Part shown: positions 1-10,768 of the stretch, one piece after another | Numbering within the stretch: position 1 is the first letter of the stretch | Layout: every line of letters begins with the position of its first letter | Assembly (NCBI GenBank): GCA_019722365.1 | Contig: JADFUC010002045.1 | Span: 1-64,000 of the forward strand | DNA length: 64,000 nucleotides | Reading direction: 5' to 3' | Origin: Lithospermum erythrorhizon | Lineage: Eukaryota; Streptophyta; Magnoliopsida; Boraginales; Boraginaceae | Program-made: the position numbers and the translations under genes | The notes under the pieces: model-generated | The model's input: the letters and a program-made list of their open reading frames with translations, nothing else | What the model was told of the DNA's origin: nothing | The model's database searches: none

Positions 1-3000
1 CTCATTGTACTTCGTTCAGTTACACGTATTGCTGGCAGGATATACTCAAACATTTAGATAGATTTACACCAACTTTCGTCCATCGATTACTCCTGCAAGT
101 TGGGCATAATTGATACTCTACCCACACAGAACTTATTAAATATTAAGGGCGGTTTTAAGCGGGCAAGTCTTTTATTCATATTAAGAGGATACAGAGGCTG
201 GAAGCACCGCGTAGTATTTCCTCAGGCAACATCGCTCACGACCACCAGTCTTCCCGGGGACCCCGCGGCTTTCAGTTTTTTAAGTGGACCGTTACATCGA
301 CACGGCTTAGCCTCGTCAATTTTAAGGAATCTCCTGCGGCTGGCTGAAACTAAGAATCCGTCCTTATATGGATATGATCGCCCCAAAGCACTTGCTAATG
401 AGAGTCCATTGGCAAGTCTTACGTACTACGCCTGCGTTGTTGGTAATTTGTGAAGGCAAACCTCGAAGCGTGCTACTCGACTTTGTGACCTCAGGAGACC
501 ATAGTAGGATTCCGACCCAAGCCGCGGGATTCCCTTGCACCGTCTTCGTACAAAAAACTAGATCGTACTCTGGCTTTTTACCAAGTTGACTAACTCGGGT
601 CCCATTCGACCCGGCCCATGGAGTGCGTTCCACCGTAAAACTTCGCTAGGGCTTTGGGCACTTGCAAATCTTTCATATGCGGCCTATACCGGAGATCAAA
701 TTAAACAGCTCATAGCCCTTGGTAACAGCACTTGGATCGGGTAGGATTTTCCAATATACGCACAACGGTTGATCCGTAATCACCTCCACCGTATGTGCCT
801 CAAAATAGGGCTTCGAACTTCGTGCGGCAATATCAGAGGCATACACCCGGCTTCTCAGCGAGGGGATACCGTCTCGACCCCGCCGTCGCCCGGTTGACAT
901 AATACACGGTTTTACGGCCTGCTACCGTCTAAGGATGGCTGTAGCGCTAACTGAAAATGAACAGCTTCTGAGCTGCAAAGGCATCCCTGCGACCAACCGG
1001 AGGAGCAGCTAAAGGCTGTAAATGCGCGCCCAACTCGCTGGGGCTTACCGGCGCTCCAGTCCATTCAAATTCTGCTCCACGCTCAAACTTTTATGGCTTT
1101 TTAGAAGAAGGGCAAACTCGATCCTGCTTATGAATATGAAGCGGGTCAAAGCAGAGGCGATCCTACACATCGAGGGCGTCGCTTCGCTTTTTGTGTTCGG
1201 GGGACTGCGTAGCTTGCGTTGCACGGGGATGCTTGTCGAGTTAGGCAGATTAAAGGCGACTATCTTATCGGGGCTGACTCCCGATCCCACTCTTGGTGAT
1301 CATGTAGCCCGGGAGGAGGTTACGCAGGAACACGTTTATGCGTTTGGGCACGTGGAGTTTGTCTCCAAAGGTTCTCAAAGAGAGAGCTCTCACGGAGGTT
1401 AGGCGTCGTGATCCTACGCCTCCGACTCTTAATAATCATGCTCTTCTGAGGCAGCGTTATCTCGCGTCTTCCTCGGACGCGAATATCTTATGATACCCCC
1501 GAAAGAGCATCGAGGAATCTACCGCTGTACCACGTGCTCGGGGATGAGCCGACCCTACTCAAATGTTAGAAGAGGATAAAGCAAATCCTTTAGGCGGCGC
1601 CTTGTTAATGCTGGTAAAGTCCGTACGCATCCGCCCGAGAGTCAGTAGGTTTTTGGAGCTAGCACCCGCGTTGCTAGGAGCTCCCGGATTGCATTTACTC
1701 CCAGCATCTTGTCCACCTCCTCGCGGATGATTCTCTATTTTCCTCGGAGAAGGTCCGGTTCTTTAGCTTGACTGGCTTGTAGTGTGGATCACCATACAAA
1801 CGGTGGTGACACGCCGGGTCCACCCAGGACATCTTTTGGCTCCATTGCAAGATATCCCGATACTACACGAGGACTCGAGCGAGCATGGCCTCGTCACTGC
1901 ACCCCCAGTGCTGATGCGTATCTTAAAGACCTTTTTTCCTAATCCACCCTGCAAACCGAGGCAGGATACTCGAGATCTCTTCCATGCGGCCTCCCGCCCA
2001 GGACTCTCTTGAGAACCTCTAGGGCACACACGTTCCGATTACCGTCCACCGGACCCGGGGCGTAGTGCCCGCTACTCAAGCTTGTGACTTTATGCGCTTG
2101 AGTCGAGAGCTAGATAAGCGCCCGCGCCCCTTTCTTCGACTCCTGTATCTCTCCGTATCAGCGTGATTAAGCTTTCCAATTTAAAGGAGTGTATGAGGTA
2201 TGACACCGCCTCAAACTATGATAACGCCGGCCGTCTGATTATTCCATTGTAAGCCCCGTGCCACGACGCGATAGTGAACTCCACCATGCCGTGGCTAGGC
2301 TGATTTGCTTCCCATCGTAACCATAAGGTTTGAAACCCCGAAGGACTTCATTGCATCGCCCGTGAATCGCCAATGGAATGGCTGCGAGGCACGGTCATTA
2401 TTTCCAGCACAAGACAGTCCCCGGCAGGGAGTGCGCGTCAAAAACTAGATATCCACCCGGGCTCCTGTGATCACAAGCATCACCTCTTAATCCCTGCCTC
2501 GGAAGTTGGCTATCGCGGGGAGTGATGACGAGAAGATCCTCATAGAGACACTCTGTCCTGAAACTCCTTCCTAGAAAGGACAAGTCTCGAGAACTCGGGG
2601 CGTGCCCCCGCGATTCTGTAAATATGTACATACTTTCTTTATCTCCCGTCTGGCTCTTCCGAAATCTCCTCCTCACGCTCCTGCCCCGAGAGATAACGTT
2701 ATTTCTTCTGTAATGTGTTGGGAGGTCCGTGCAGGGGATCTCGACATCACATCAAGCGTCGGCTCGCATTAAAGATTAAGCTTTATGGGCGTAATCCTTC
2801 AAGCTGCCCCCGTTGAATGGAGATTTTCTATCTCGATCTTGAGAGTGTCGGCGATCGTCGATGTGTATGCCCACGTGTTCGCTATGGTACTTTCATGAGA
2901 ACTTGCACCGTATCCCTCTTGAAATGCGAAGGTCTTGCCGAGGTGGCCGTGGCAACAACGCCCATCACCGATCTCGATGCTTAGCGTTCGGCTAAGGTCT

Positions 3001-4375
3001 TCCAAAAGGGTCGATATTCGATCTTTCTCTCCTTCGCCTCCCTCGGATCCCGCTTGGAAGTAGGAGGCTTGAGGCACTACCCCTTGAGTCTGCGTCGGCA
3101 CAGGAGTAGGCCGTCGAGGCGCTGATGTTGTCGAGAGCGCCGTTTTCTTGGTCACCAAAGGGCTTGGCGTGATTGCTCATCTACGGGCAGCTTCCACAAG
3201 AGCCTCTGCCACTTGCCCGCCTCCTCGTCCGTATATACTTGTAAGAGCCCGTTCGGCATTGACCTCTTCCAAATTAAAGGTTACTTTCTTGATAAGTGAC
3301 TCCTTGAACTGGCTGCATTCTGAGCCCTCCGTAAAGAGCAATCTTTGATTGGCCCCGGTATCAAAATTAAACTCCATGAACCGCTCACGAAAGGAAACAT
3401 TGTCCCATTTCAGTCTCCACTACATGCAGGTGAGTCGTATTACGAGAGAGAGTGCTAAATTATTTATCTGCCGGGACCTTACGACATAAGTGGCCAAATC
3501 GGTTTTGAGCTCACCGAAGGATGTAAATTGCATCCCTTAGAGCGACAGTTGAACCAACAGAGTTGGACCGGCCAAGATGGATGGAAAGGCCACATGGTAC
3601 GCACGTGTCGGCTGGTGAAAGGACATCGCTCTCGGAATTGAAGAGGCCCCATGATGTGCTCCTCCGGATGCGCCTTCCCGTGAATGTGGTAAGCGAGGGG
3701 AGTTTGACCACTAGCATGAGTAGGCGAATGTCGGGTAAGAGGGGCACATTCTTCTTCTAATTCAGTATTGGTGCCCGCGCTTGTCCGAAACCCTTGCGGA
3801 GAAAGTATTGACCTAGCGAGACTGCCCATTATCCGGGGATGAGGGGCCGTGCATCTTTATGTTGTGGCGTCATGGCTGACTTTTTGTTGTGCACTCACGC
3901 TCGTTTCCACTCACGTCTTTGGGGACTATGGGTGTAAGTCTCTTCATTTTTCTCCCGGAAGAATGATAAATCAGCGAGTTTCTCTTCACAAGTAATTGGG
4001 GAAGGTGGCTTTGCGTCGCGCTAGTGATGATGATGGTCCCCGTCATCCCTTGAATTATCCAGACTATCTCAGGTAGGTGTAAAGATTTTCCACCACAGGG
4101 CTTGCGGGTTTCCCACCCGGCCGCGAGGTGGCCCGGCTTCCGGGATGTAAATTTTGAGGCATCCTCATGGTATTCCACAGATCGTCAAATTGAGTCCATC
4201 GTTCCCACAGGGGTGATTGGCTGATTCAAATTTGTTTCCATGGCTAATAGTTGAGATAGTGGGTGGTGACTTTTTCTTAATACAAGTCTCATTTGTGGTA
4301 CGCCAGCTGATGTTTTGGTCGGTTTCGGTGATGGGCGGATCCGCAAATCTTCGAGTCGAGGTTTTGCACGCCTTC
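1..4375. other. GC-richer block of unknown origin
   Basis: By eye this block has roughly equal A, C, G and T, unlike the AT-rich DNA that follows. It lacks the poly-A/T runs, TATA-rich stretches and repeat signatures seen elsewhere in the window. The first 2.8 kb has no frame that looks protein-like; its longest open frame, about 126 codons, is overlapped by another open frame on the opposite strand, which is typical of noncoding DNA of this composition. The block stops abruptly where a Copia LTR tail begins at about 4,383. It could be foreign or chimeric assembly sequence, or a heavily decayed GC-rich repeat. I recognise nothing in 1-2,780. Confidence 0.45.
2799..3419 (-). pseudogene. Unidentified coding-like frame with one internal stop
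   Basis: On the minus strand one frame runs from about 3,419 to 2,799 (about 207 codons) and is interrupted by a single stop at about 3,177-3,179. A frame this open is unlikely by chance at this base composition. The upstream half is acidic and basic (it includes KKVTFNLEEVNAERALTS). The downstream half starts with a Ser/Thr/Pro/Gln-rich linker (PTPVPTQTQ) and then a mixed region. It resembles the texture of a plant retrotransposon gag or transposon accessory protein, but I cannot name a family. Other minus-strand frames at 3,479-3,829 look similar in texture and may be frameshifted continuations. Confidence 0.25.
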
Positions 4376-4382
4376 TTTACAT

Positions 4383-4487
4383 AATAAACACACCAAAAAA
4401 TTTCAAGAGAAAGAATTTATATATATCATTTGAGTAGGCACGGTATTATTAGTTTGAGCCAGTTTGATAATGTAGGTTCCCATGATA
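4383..4487 (+). repeat. Truncated 5' LTR of Copia-1
   Basis: This is the terminal part of the LTR only. It aligns with 10,664-10,768, including the ACATAATAAACACACC stretch and, after small differences, a TTAGTTTG...TTTGATA stretch. The upstream part of the LTR, beginning TGTTGTACTAT in the 3' copy, is absent here, so the element was cut or the assembly joined at about 4,380. Confidence 0.75.
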
Positions 4488-4503
4488 CGTTATCGGCCAC
4501 GAT
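4488..4503 (+). other. Primer-binding-site-like sequence of Copia-1
   Basis: CGTTATCGGCCACGA directly follows the LTR tail. The related element at 20.4-25.0 kb has CGTTATCAGCACGA at the equivalent place, directly against its LTR. The shared position and sequence support a primer-binding role. Which tRNA it pairs with is not determined here. Confidence 0.55.
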
Positions 4504-4539
4504 CGTCTTTATATTAGCTAGCTTTACTATTAAGGTATA

Positions 4540-4860
4540 TTATATATCTTATCACTTTTTTTATATTTATTTTTGTTATATGTTTTGCACATTATAGATA
4601 GCGGCAATATGTCAAGTATTCTATAATTAGAGCCGGATATTATTATTTTATGTTTTACCCTGTTATGAATAAGCTGGCTATATATCAAGTATTCTATAAC
4701 TTGAGCTTTATTATAGATAGCTAATTTGTATGTCAAGTGATACATATTCGAGGCGTTTATTATTATTTTTATGTTTTACCTATTATAGATAGCGGGTATA
4801 TGTCAGGGTATTCTATAGTCGGGCTATTTATTATTTATTATTGTGGTTATTTGCTTCTGG
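4540..4860 (+). repeat. Minisatellite in the Copia-1 leader
   Basis: This leader contains at least four degenerate copies of a unit of about 70-90 bp, built from ATTATAGATAG, a TATGTCAAGTATTCTATA core and a TTATTATTTTTATGTTTTACC tail (sometimes partial). The same units occur in inverted orientation at 24,230-24,600, the leader of Copia-2, so the array belongs to the element family rather than to the insertion site. Confidence 0.75.
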
Positions 4861-5272
4861 AGCCCATGGAAAGCGCATCCGTCAAGTGCTCTGTAATAGC
4901 ACGTGGTATTTTGAGTGGAGAGTTACTGGAGAATCTCCATATCGTGTTTTATTGCCAACTTAGTGGAGGTATAAAACACACGCTTATTTTATTATCTAAC
5001 TATTGTGTCACCTTATTTTTTGTTATTGGCATGAATTATTTGTTTATAATCCTTATGTATTACATTATCATATGTGTTCATTTATCGTATGATCATGCAT
5101 TATGTGCATTCTATGACTACATCATATTTTTTAACACACTTAAAATATTTTTCCTTCCATTTTTCTACTTGATAATGAGCAGTAAAATTAATATTTTTTT
5201 CCTATCACTCGAAGCGGTCGTAAACGGTAATAAAAAGCGGTAACAATAACGGACACTTCTCAAAATTTCACC

Positions 5273-5280
5273 CTATAAAT
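5273..5280 (+). promoter_or_regulatory. TATA box of passenger mini-gene, Copia-1 copy
   Basis: CTATAAAT lies about 65-70 bp upstream of the mini-gene ATG and is followed by TTCCTTCCACGTTTCTAAACATC. The Copia-2 copy has CTATAAATACT and nearly the same following sequence at 23,811-23,821 (minus). Conservation between the two copies supports it as the mini-gene's own core promoter. Confidence 0.5.
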
Positions 5281-5342
5281 GCCGTTTCCTTCCACGTTTC
5301 TAAACATCTTTCTCAGAAGTATTTTATAAGCCTTGATTCGCA

Positions 5343-5429
5343 ATGGCAAAATATTTTTCTAGTGTTTGTCACTATAATGGCACTCTCTCTTTCATAATGG
5401 GTTTTATTAAAGTTGAAGAGACTAGGTAA
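5343..5429 (+). pseudogene. Passenger mini-gene, frameshifted copy in Copia-1
   Basis: The frame starts ATGGCAAAATATTTT and matches the 60-codon ORF of Copia-2 (23,580-23,762, minus). An extra T in a T-run shifts the frame after MAKYF. A missing T downstream restores it for about ten residues (GFIKVEE-like), and a TAA at 5,427 then ends it early. The rest of the homologous region, to about 5,500, is diverged. Both indels sit in homopolymers, so sequencing error is possible. An AATAAA signal lies at 5,587-5,592, as in the other copy. The intact form would begin with a hydrophobic signal or membrane segment. Confidence 0.6.
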
Positions 5430-5586
5430 GGAATGACAACAGTAAAATATGAATCGTATTTTACCGACATTCTAGTCTTGGATTGTTTATTTTGTTTCGA
5501 TAAATTTCCATGAAGAGTGAACATGGTATTTGTAATTGAATAAGATTTCAATCTAATATGTATTGAATCACGAGAATGTAATATTG

Positions 5587-5592
5587 AATAAA
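5587..5592 (+). terminator. Poly(A) signal-like AATAAA of passenger mini-gene
   Basis: AATAAAATGTCATTTTTT is followed by a GATTGTGTTTGTTTGTGATT block. It is shared almost exactly with Copia-2 (23,511-23,516 on the minus strand), about 70 bp past the ORF there. It lies between the mini-gene and gag. Confidence 0.45.
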
Positions 5593-5696
5593 ATGTCATT
5601 TTTTGTATTGATTGTGTTTGTTTGTGATTTGAATCTACAATATCCCAGCTATAAGCTCAGCTTCGCTCATCTGACCCTCAAAGGGAGACAACTACA

Positions 5697-6520
5697 TGTC
5701 TTGGGCAAACAAAGTTATAAGATATCTCAGATGTAAGGGGCTTGAAAAAATTCTACTTGGAATTGATAATGCGAAAATATCAGAAATGATTGGAAAAGAG
5801 AAAGAAAAAGCGAGGAAAAACTGCATGAAAAAATCTAAGTAGCAAAGGCTTGTATTGGATGCGTCAAACGATGCTACTGCAATTAGAATATCGAATGTAG
5901 AGGATCCTAAAGTTCTTATGGGAAGAACTCAAAGAAAGATTTGGATACCCAAAGGGAAGTTCTTTTTGCACCAACGGCAATCGATAGATAAGATTTCAGA
6001 CTAAGGTTCCCGAGACTTTAAAAAGTGTTATTGATTACAACTACTTGCCTTATTTAAAATTGTATCACAATTAGAATATTGTGTAAAATTGTAACGAAGG
6101 AAAAATTAGAAAAACATTTTCAACGTTTCATGCGTCACAAATATTGTTAAGAACAATATAGAATGAGGAATATAAAAATATTGAGTGGTGCATGCCGCTT
6201 CAGTGGCGAGAAAAAGAATAATGAAGTCTTCTTTGAAAAACCATCGATTCACGCCCCTTTGGGACAATGGCATTTCAGTAAATGCAACGACTTTTAAGAA
6301 TTAGGTGAGGTGAGGTTATGATGATCGATTCGGAGGAGTCGAGGCCGTGGTCAAGGTCGTGTAATTTTTTAAATTAATTAGAATTAGGTGGACGTGGTTT
6401 AAGTGAATTATAGTAGACCTACCGAGAGAAATTACTAAATCGACAAGAAGGAGGGTAGAAAATCCAAGAAAGTTCATTGAAAAATAATGACAATTTGTAT
6501 TCTGATCTGCGGAAGAAGGT
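5697..6520 (+). pseudogene. Copia-1 gag remnant
   Basis: This is the position of gag, between leader and pol. Short open pieces read as charged, Lys/Glu-rich protein, for example starting MSWANKVIRYLRCKGLEKIL and continuing IDNAKISEMIGKEKEKARKN, followed by a stop. The same sequence is recognisable on the minus strand at about 23,150-23,400 in Copia-2. Gag coats the element RNA in virus-like particles. I see no intact CCHC zinc knuckle. Multiple stops make it non-functional. The boundary with pol is not visible. Confidence 0.5.
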
Positions 6521-7317
6521 CATTGGTGCAGGGGCGTGTAGAGCCTTGAGAACATCTTTAGCAAAAGATATAAAGCATCTGTAGAAGAAAAGGAAATGGA
6601 AAGAAAGAGGTAATTTTTAATGAACATGAACTGAGGATGACTCTGTATGGTAACGAGACACATGAGACCGGTGATGGAACAAAGATGGGGATGAACCAGA
6701 CTAATTACTGATATGATGAACGCTACTTTTATGTTTGAATAATCTTAACGTAATACGTATTATGTGTGCTTTAGTATGTAATGTTTGCTTTATATCCTAT
6801 GAAATAATAATGTTGATTATATGTTGTGTTGATTCCTTTCTCTCTCTTAAAGTCTTATATCATTGCATGTTTTCAAAGAAGGCTTAACACTTGAAACACA
6901 GTGAGACATTTGCATCAGACGGTGGAACAACAACCCACCTGATCCTCCAAGAAGAAGACATATTTCACCGGCATCAATCCTACCAAAGCGATAATTAATA
7001 CAATTTAAGTCTGCGGACTTGATCGAAGGATCGAGGTAATGCCGTGTTTATATTGCAAGTCGGAACAAAATTTGTCATTAATGGCTGGCTTTGTATTCTC
7101 CCAAAGTCAAAAAGAAACTTATTAAGTTTTTAATGACATAATATCGTCAAGGGTATGATCTTGAAACAATAACATGGAAGGTAATATGAAATACATGCAG
7201 CGTATTACTTAGTGTTTGGGAAAGAAGAAAATATTAGAGAAACTACCAAATTACCCATACACGGATTCTACATTCTGGCATATTCTTGAAGTTAGATGTA
7301 ACTTAGTAATAAAAGAA

Positions 7318-8260
7318 GATCCCCAAAGCGTATTCTTGTGGCATGATCGTTTAGGTCATCTGGCTCCTAATGATAAGAAAAAAAATAATTGAAAGTACAC
7401 ATAGTCATCGGCAGAAGGTTTAAAAGTTAATACTTGAGAACATGTGAAGCACAGGAAAAGTGTAACTAGGCATGCACCATGCAAACTTCACACGGAATCA
7501 CACGCATTTCTTGAAAGGATTCAAGGTGATATATGTGGACCTATCCATCATACATACGGACCATTTAGGTATTTTTATGAGTATTAATTGAGGCGTCAGT
7601 AGATGAGTCGCATGTTTGTTTATTGTCAGAAGTCGAGATATATGGCATTTGCAAGATTTCTTGCTCAAATAATCAAATTAAGAGCACAATTTCCTGATTA
7701 TACTATAAAGAAAGTTAGACTTGACAATGCTGGTGAATTTACATCTGAATCATTTAATAATTATTGTATGTCAATTGGAATTACTTTACATTGAGCGTCC
7801 ACATTCCTCATGTGCATACCTGAAATGGTTTTAGCCGAATCATTAATTAAGCGTCTTGATATATTGCTAGACCGTGTGATAATGAGAACAAAATTGGCGC
7901 TGATATATGGGGTCATGCAATTTTACATGCTGCATCGTTAATGCGTTTAAGACCAAGTGCTAATCATAAACATACCTCGTATCAACTTGCGATTGGTCAA
8001 GAACGGATATTTCCCACGTCTAAAGATTTTTGGTTGTCATTTATGTACCCAGTAAGCTCCCACCACAAAGAACAGATGGGACCTGAAGGTTGGGCATATA
8101 TGTAGGAGTATGAATTAAGCCTATTATTATAGATATCTTGAACCTTTAACGGTTGATGTTTTTTGAGAGCGAGGTTGCAGTTATCGTTTGACGGAGCCAG
8201 TTTTACTCATACAGGAGGGAGAAAACTTGATCGAGAAAAGGACATAATGTGGTAGCAATG
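7318..8260 (+). pseudogene. Copia-1 GAG-pre-integrase and integrase remnant
   Basis: A frame at about 7,321 reads the pre-integrase signature LWHDRLGHLAPND. At about 7,510 another reads FLERIQGDICGPIHH, the start of a Copia integrase core. The piece at 7,603-7,794 ends with RLDNAGEFTSESFNNYC, which carries the second core Asp and its surroundings (usually D-N-A/G-x-E-F). Integrase inserts the element cDNA into host DNA. At least two frameshifts separate these pieces. Homologous sequence occurs inverted at 20,850-21,800. Confidence 0.85.
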
Positions 8261-8274
8261 CCATATTCTTTGAT

Positions 8275-8860
8275 ATGCTCGAGGACCCATATAATAAATC
8301 ATGGGAAGAAAATATAAAAAAAAATTGTGCACTTACAAGGCTTAACAAATCAATTGCCAAATGCGATATGAAAAGAGTGACAAAGTCACATGTACCAACT
8401 ATTAATACTCCTTCTCGTATTGAAATTCCGAAGCAAAATGATGCCTTGAAAGTACATCGAGCACGCTGGCGTGGCTTTAATGAGTTCTAAGGATAAAAAT
8501 CCTCAGAAGAAAGAGAAGAATTCGAGAGAAAAGATTCCAATCACGAATGAAAGTGATCTTGATAAGACACTAAATGATAATATTAAAGCCGGGATAGAAA
8601 AAGTGCTCTTGAAGAAGCATGAAGATGATGAAAATAGAGATTATTAATAATGGCGAAAATAAGGAATGATCACAAAGAGATTTCTATCAATTATGTTATC
8701 TGAGGAAATCTTTGGAACCGGAAAAATAAAAGCATATTGATGAAATATTTGCATTCATTGCATATGAAAATTATGAATGAAAATGATGATCGAACCCGGT
8801 CACGTGGTTGAATGTCGAGTCGACTTGATTATTAGGAATTGAAAGATGCGATAGATCTTG
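8275..8860 (+). pseudogene. Copia-1 integrase-RT linker
   Basis: A Lys/Asn-rich frame (8,275-8,490) and following Glu/Lys-rich pieces up to about 8,860 lie where Copia polyproteins have the poorly conserved linker between the integrase C-terminus and RT. The content (charged, low complexity) fits that role. There is no catalytic motif and it is not intact. Confidence 0.45.
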
Positions 8861-9720
8861 AATTAAAGTCTCTTAAAAAATTCGAAAGTATTTGGGCCCT
8901 ATTGTGGAGGCTATTCACGAAGGTATGAAACACAGTGGTTATAAGTGGGTATTTTGTGAGAAAGCGAGAAAAGCGAGATTGTAAGATCTGAGGCTGGTGC
9001 TGTGCCTAAGGTTTTCTCCAGACCGAGATTGATTATGGGAGTAAACATTCTCATATTTATGGGTAGCGGGTACTTTTACGTTGTTTTAATAGGTTTGTCG
9101 GTATCTAATAATCTTGATATCGTCTTATGGATGTTATTCTGACCTATTTGCATATGGATCAACGATAGTGATATATACATGAAAATTCAGAGGAAGGATT
9201 TAAATGATTTGAGAACATTTAAACCCAGGAAATGTATGCAGTGATTAGGTTGCGAATCAACTTTATGGGTTAAAAACCTGATAGGACAGAGATGGTATAA
9301 TAAATTTAAGTGAATATTTCTTTAAAGAGGACTAAAACGATAATCCCTATTTGTCGCTGTGTTTTTATAAAGAAAATAATACGGTTTTTGTAAATCATTA
9401 ACATATATGTTGATGATCTAAATATTATTGGAACTAATAAAGAAATCAAAGAAGCGATGAATTACTTAAGAAAATTTGAAATGAAAGATGCAGGGGAAGA
9501 TTAAGTTACGCCTTGGTTCTGAATTGATACACTAAAAATAGTATTTTGGTACACCGATCAAATTGAGAAGGGTATTAAAAAGGGTTTTAACATGGATAGA
9601 ATAAACCCTTTAAATTACTCAGGAAGTGGTAGGAACTTAATATTGAAAGGATCCGCCAGATACAAAGAGAAAATGAAAGAGAGATCTTGATGCGAAAATA
9701 CCGTACTGCAGGTGCAATTT
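8860..9720 (+). pseudogene. Copia-1 reverse transcriptase remnant
   Basis: At about 8,935 GYKWVF marks the Copia RT N-terminus. At about 9,170 YIHENSEE-like sequence corresponds to the conserved 'DIYMKIPEGF' region. The catalytic box reads YVDDLNIIGTNKEI at 9,416-9,457 and runs into KEAMNYLRKFEMKDAG. RT copies element RNA into DNA; the Tyr-x-Asp-Asp box holds two of its metal-binding Asp. The catalytic box itself is intact, but frameshifts and stops before and after it kill the ORF. Confidence 0.9.
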
Positions 9721-10386
9721 GGAGCCTTAATGTATCTTGCTAATTTATTGCAGGGTCTAGCTTTTTGCGGTGAATTTTACTAGCAAGATTTGGTTCTTGT
9801 CTGCAAAGGGAGCGTTGGAAAGGGATAAAACATATAATTTGAATACTTATCTTGGTTTTTGTTTATCCTATGATACAAACCGATTTTGCTTTGGTTATCT
9901 GAGATCACAGATTTGTTATGGGATCACATAATGCTAAATCACAATTTGGGTATCATATTTCGTATGGTAATGACTAGATATCACGAAGATCAGCAGAACC
10001 ACTTTATAACAAGCTTCTTCAAATCATCAATGGCAGCTCTTCACGAAGCAAGCAAGAGTGTAGATGGTTTAAGATCGGTGACGCGACATTCCAAGGCATC
10101 TCGGGTTTACCATTTTGATGAAATCAACAATTGTATGGGGAGACAATCTTTGCGTGTAATTACTCAGGATGGAAAGAAGGATATCCAAAAGTGATAGGAC
10201 CAAAATAGCATCCCACAAGTTCTTTTTCGATTTCACTCAAAGAACTTGAAAGAAACAAGGAGGTAGATATCCAGTATATCCGTTCATGTGATAATGTAGC
10301 AGATCTCTTCACAAAGTCTCTTCCGACATCAGTTTTCAAGAAGCACATTCAAAGTATTGGAATGCGTCACTTTCGAGATCTTTGAA
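9720..10386 (+). pseudogene. Copia-1 RNase H remnant
   Basis: Around 9,722-9,760 a frame reads GALMYLANLLQG-like sequence, the RT/RNase H junction. At 10,020-10,080 SSMAALHEASKS and GLRSVT correspond to the conserved 'E-x-x-A-L-x-E-A' segment. From about 10,205 a frame reads SLKELERNKEVDIQYIRS, then CDNVADLFTKSLPTS and ends GMRHFRDL just before the polypurine tract, the classic C-terminus of this Copia group. RNase H removes RNA from the hybrid. Frameshifts break it. Confidence 0.88.
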
Positions 10387-10403
10387 CAACTACCTATGTT
10401 TCA

Positions 10404-10419
10404 TTGAGGGGGAGCATAT
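10404..10419 (+). other. Polypurine tract of Copia-1
   Basis: TTGAGGGGGAGCATAT lies directly after the RNase H C-terminus and directly before TGTTGTACTAT. This is the expected priming site for plus-strand DNA and fixes the start of the 3' LTR at 10,420. Confidence 0.85.
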
Positions 10420-10768
10420 TGTTGTACTATTTTTCTTATGAGATTTTTGTCACCAGGTTTTGCCTCATAAGGTTTTTAACGAGCGATATGTGTTCGAGTA
10501 TATCGATATTATTTGATATTTCGAGGGGAGTATTTGTAGAAATGTGGCGCAAATGCATTTCAGAAATAAGCATCAAATGTAAAATGAATAGTAATAGGAG
10601 TATTTGAATATTGTATTAAGGGAGTAATTTTGTAGGCAAATACCCCTCCCATTGCTACATAATAAACACACCAAAAAATTCCAAGAGAAAGAATTTATAT
10701 ATATCATTTAGTCTTTTGTGTGTGTTAGTTTGGTAGTTTTGATATCGGTTTTACAATAGTTCATGGTA
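10420..10768 (+). repeat. 3' LTR of Copia-1
   Basis: It begins TGTTGTACTAT after the polypurine tract. Its end is placed by alignment of its last 105 bp or so with 4,383-4,487. It includes GTATTTGTAGAAATGTGGC and the ACATAATAAACACACC block. The end lacks a clean CA dinucleotide, so the boundary is good to about 5 bp. Confidence 0.75.

Larger units (their letters stand above)
4383..10768 (+). mobile_element. Copia-1: Ty1/Copia LTR retrotransposon, 5'-truncated LTR
   Basis: The tail of the 5' LTR (4,383-4,487) matches the tail of the 3' LTR (about 10,664-10,768): both contain ACATAATAAACACACC followed by an AAAGAATTTATATATATCA block. Between them, in order, lie a primer-binding-like site, a minisatellite leader, a passenger mini-gene, gag, GAG-pre-integrase and integrase, reverse transcriptase with a YVDD box, RNase H and a polypurine tract. 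The order integrase before RT defines Copia. All reading frames contain frameshifts and stops, so the copy is inactive. The 5' LTR keeps only its last 105 bp or so, against about 349 bp for the 3' LTR; the break coincides with the GC step at about 4,380. Confidence 0.9.

Noticed and set aside
1022..1402. 126-codon plus-strand frame in the GC-rich block
   Set aside because: Overlapped by an open frame on the other strand, no motif, and length within chance for this composition.
4737..5243. 168-codon plus-strand frame rich in Ile, Tyr, Phe
   Set aside because: Lies in the minisatellite/AT-rich leader of Copia-1; the equivalent region of Copia-2 is not open, and the composition follows from A/T richness.
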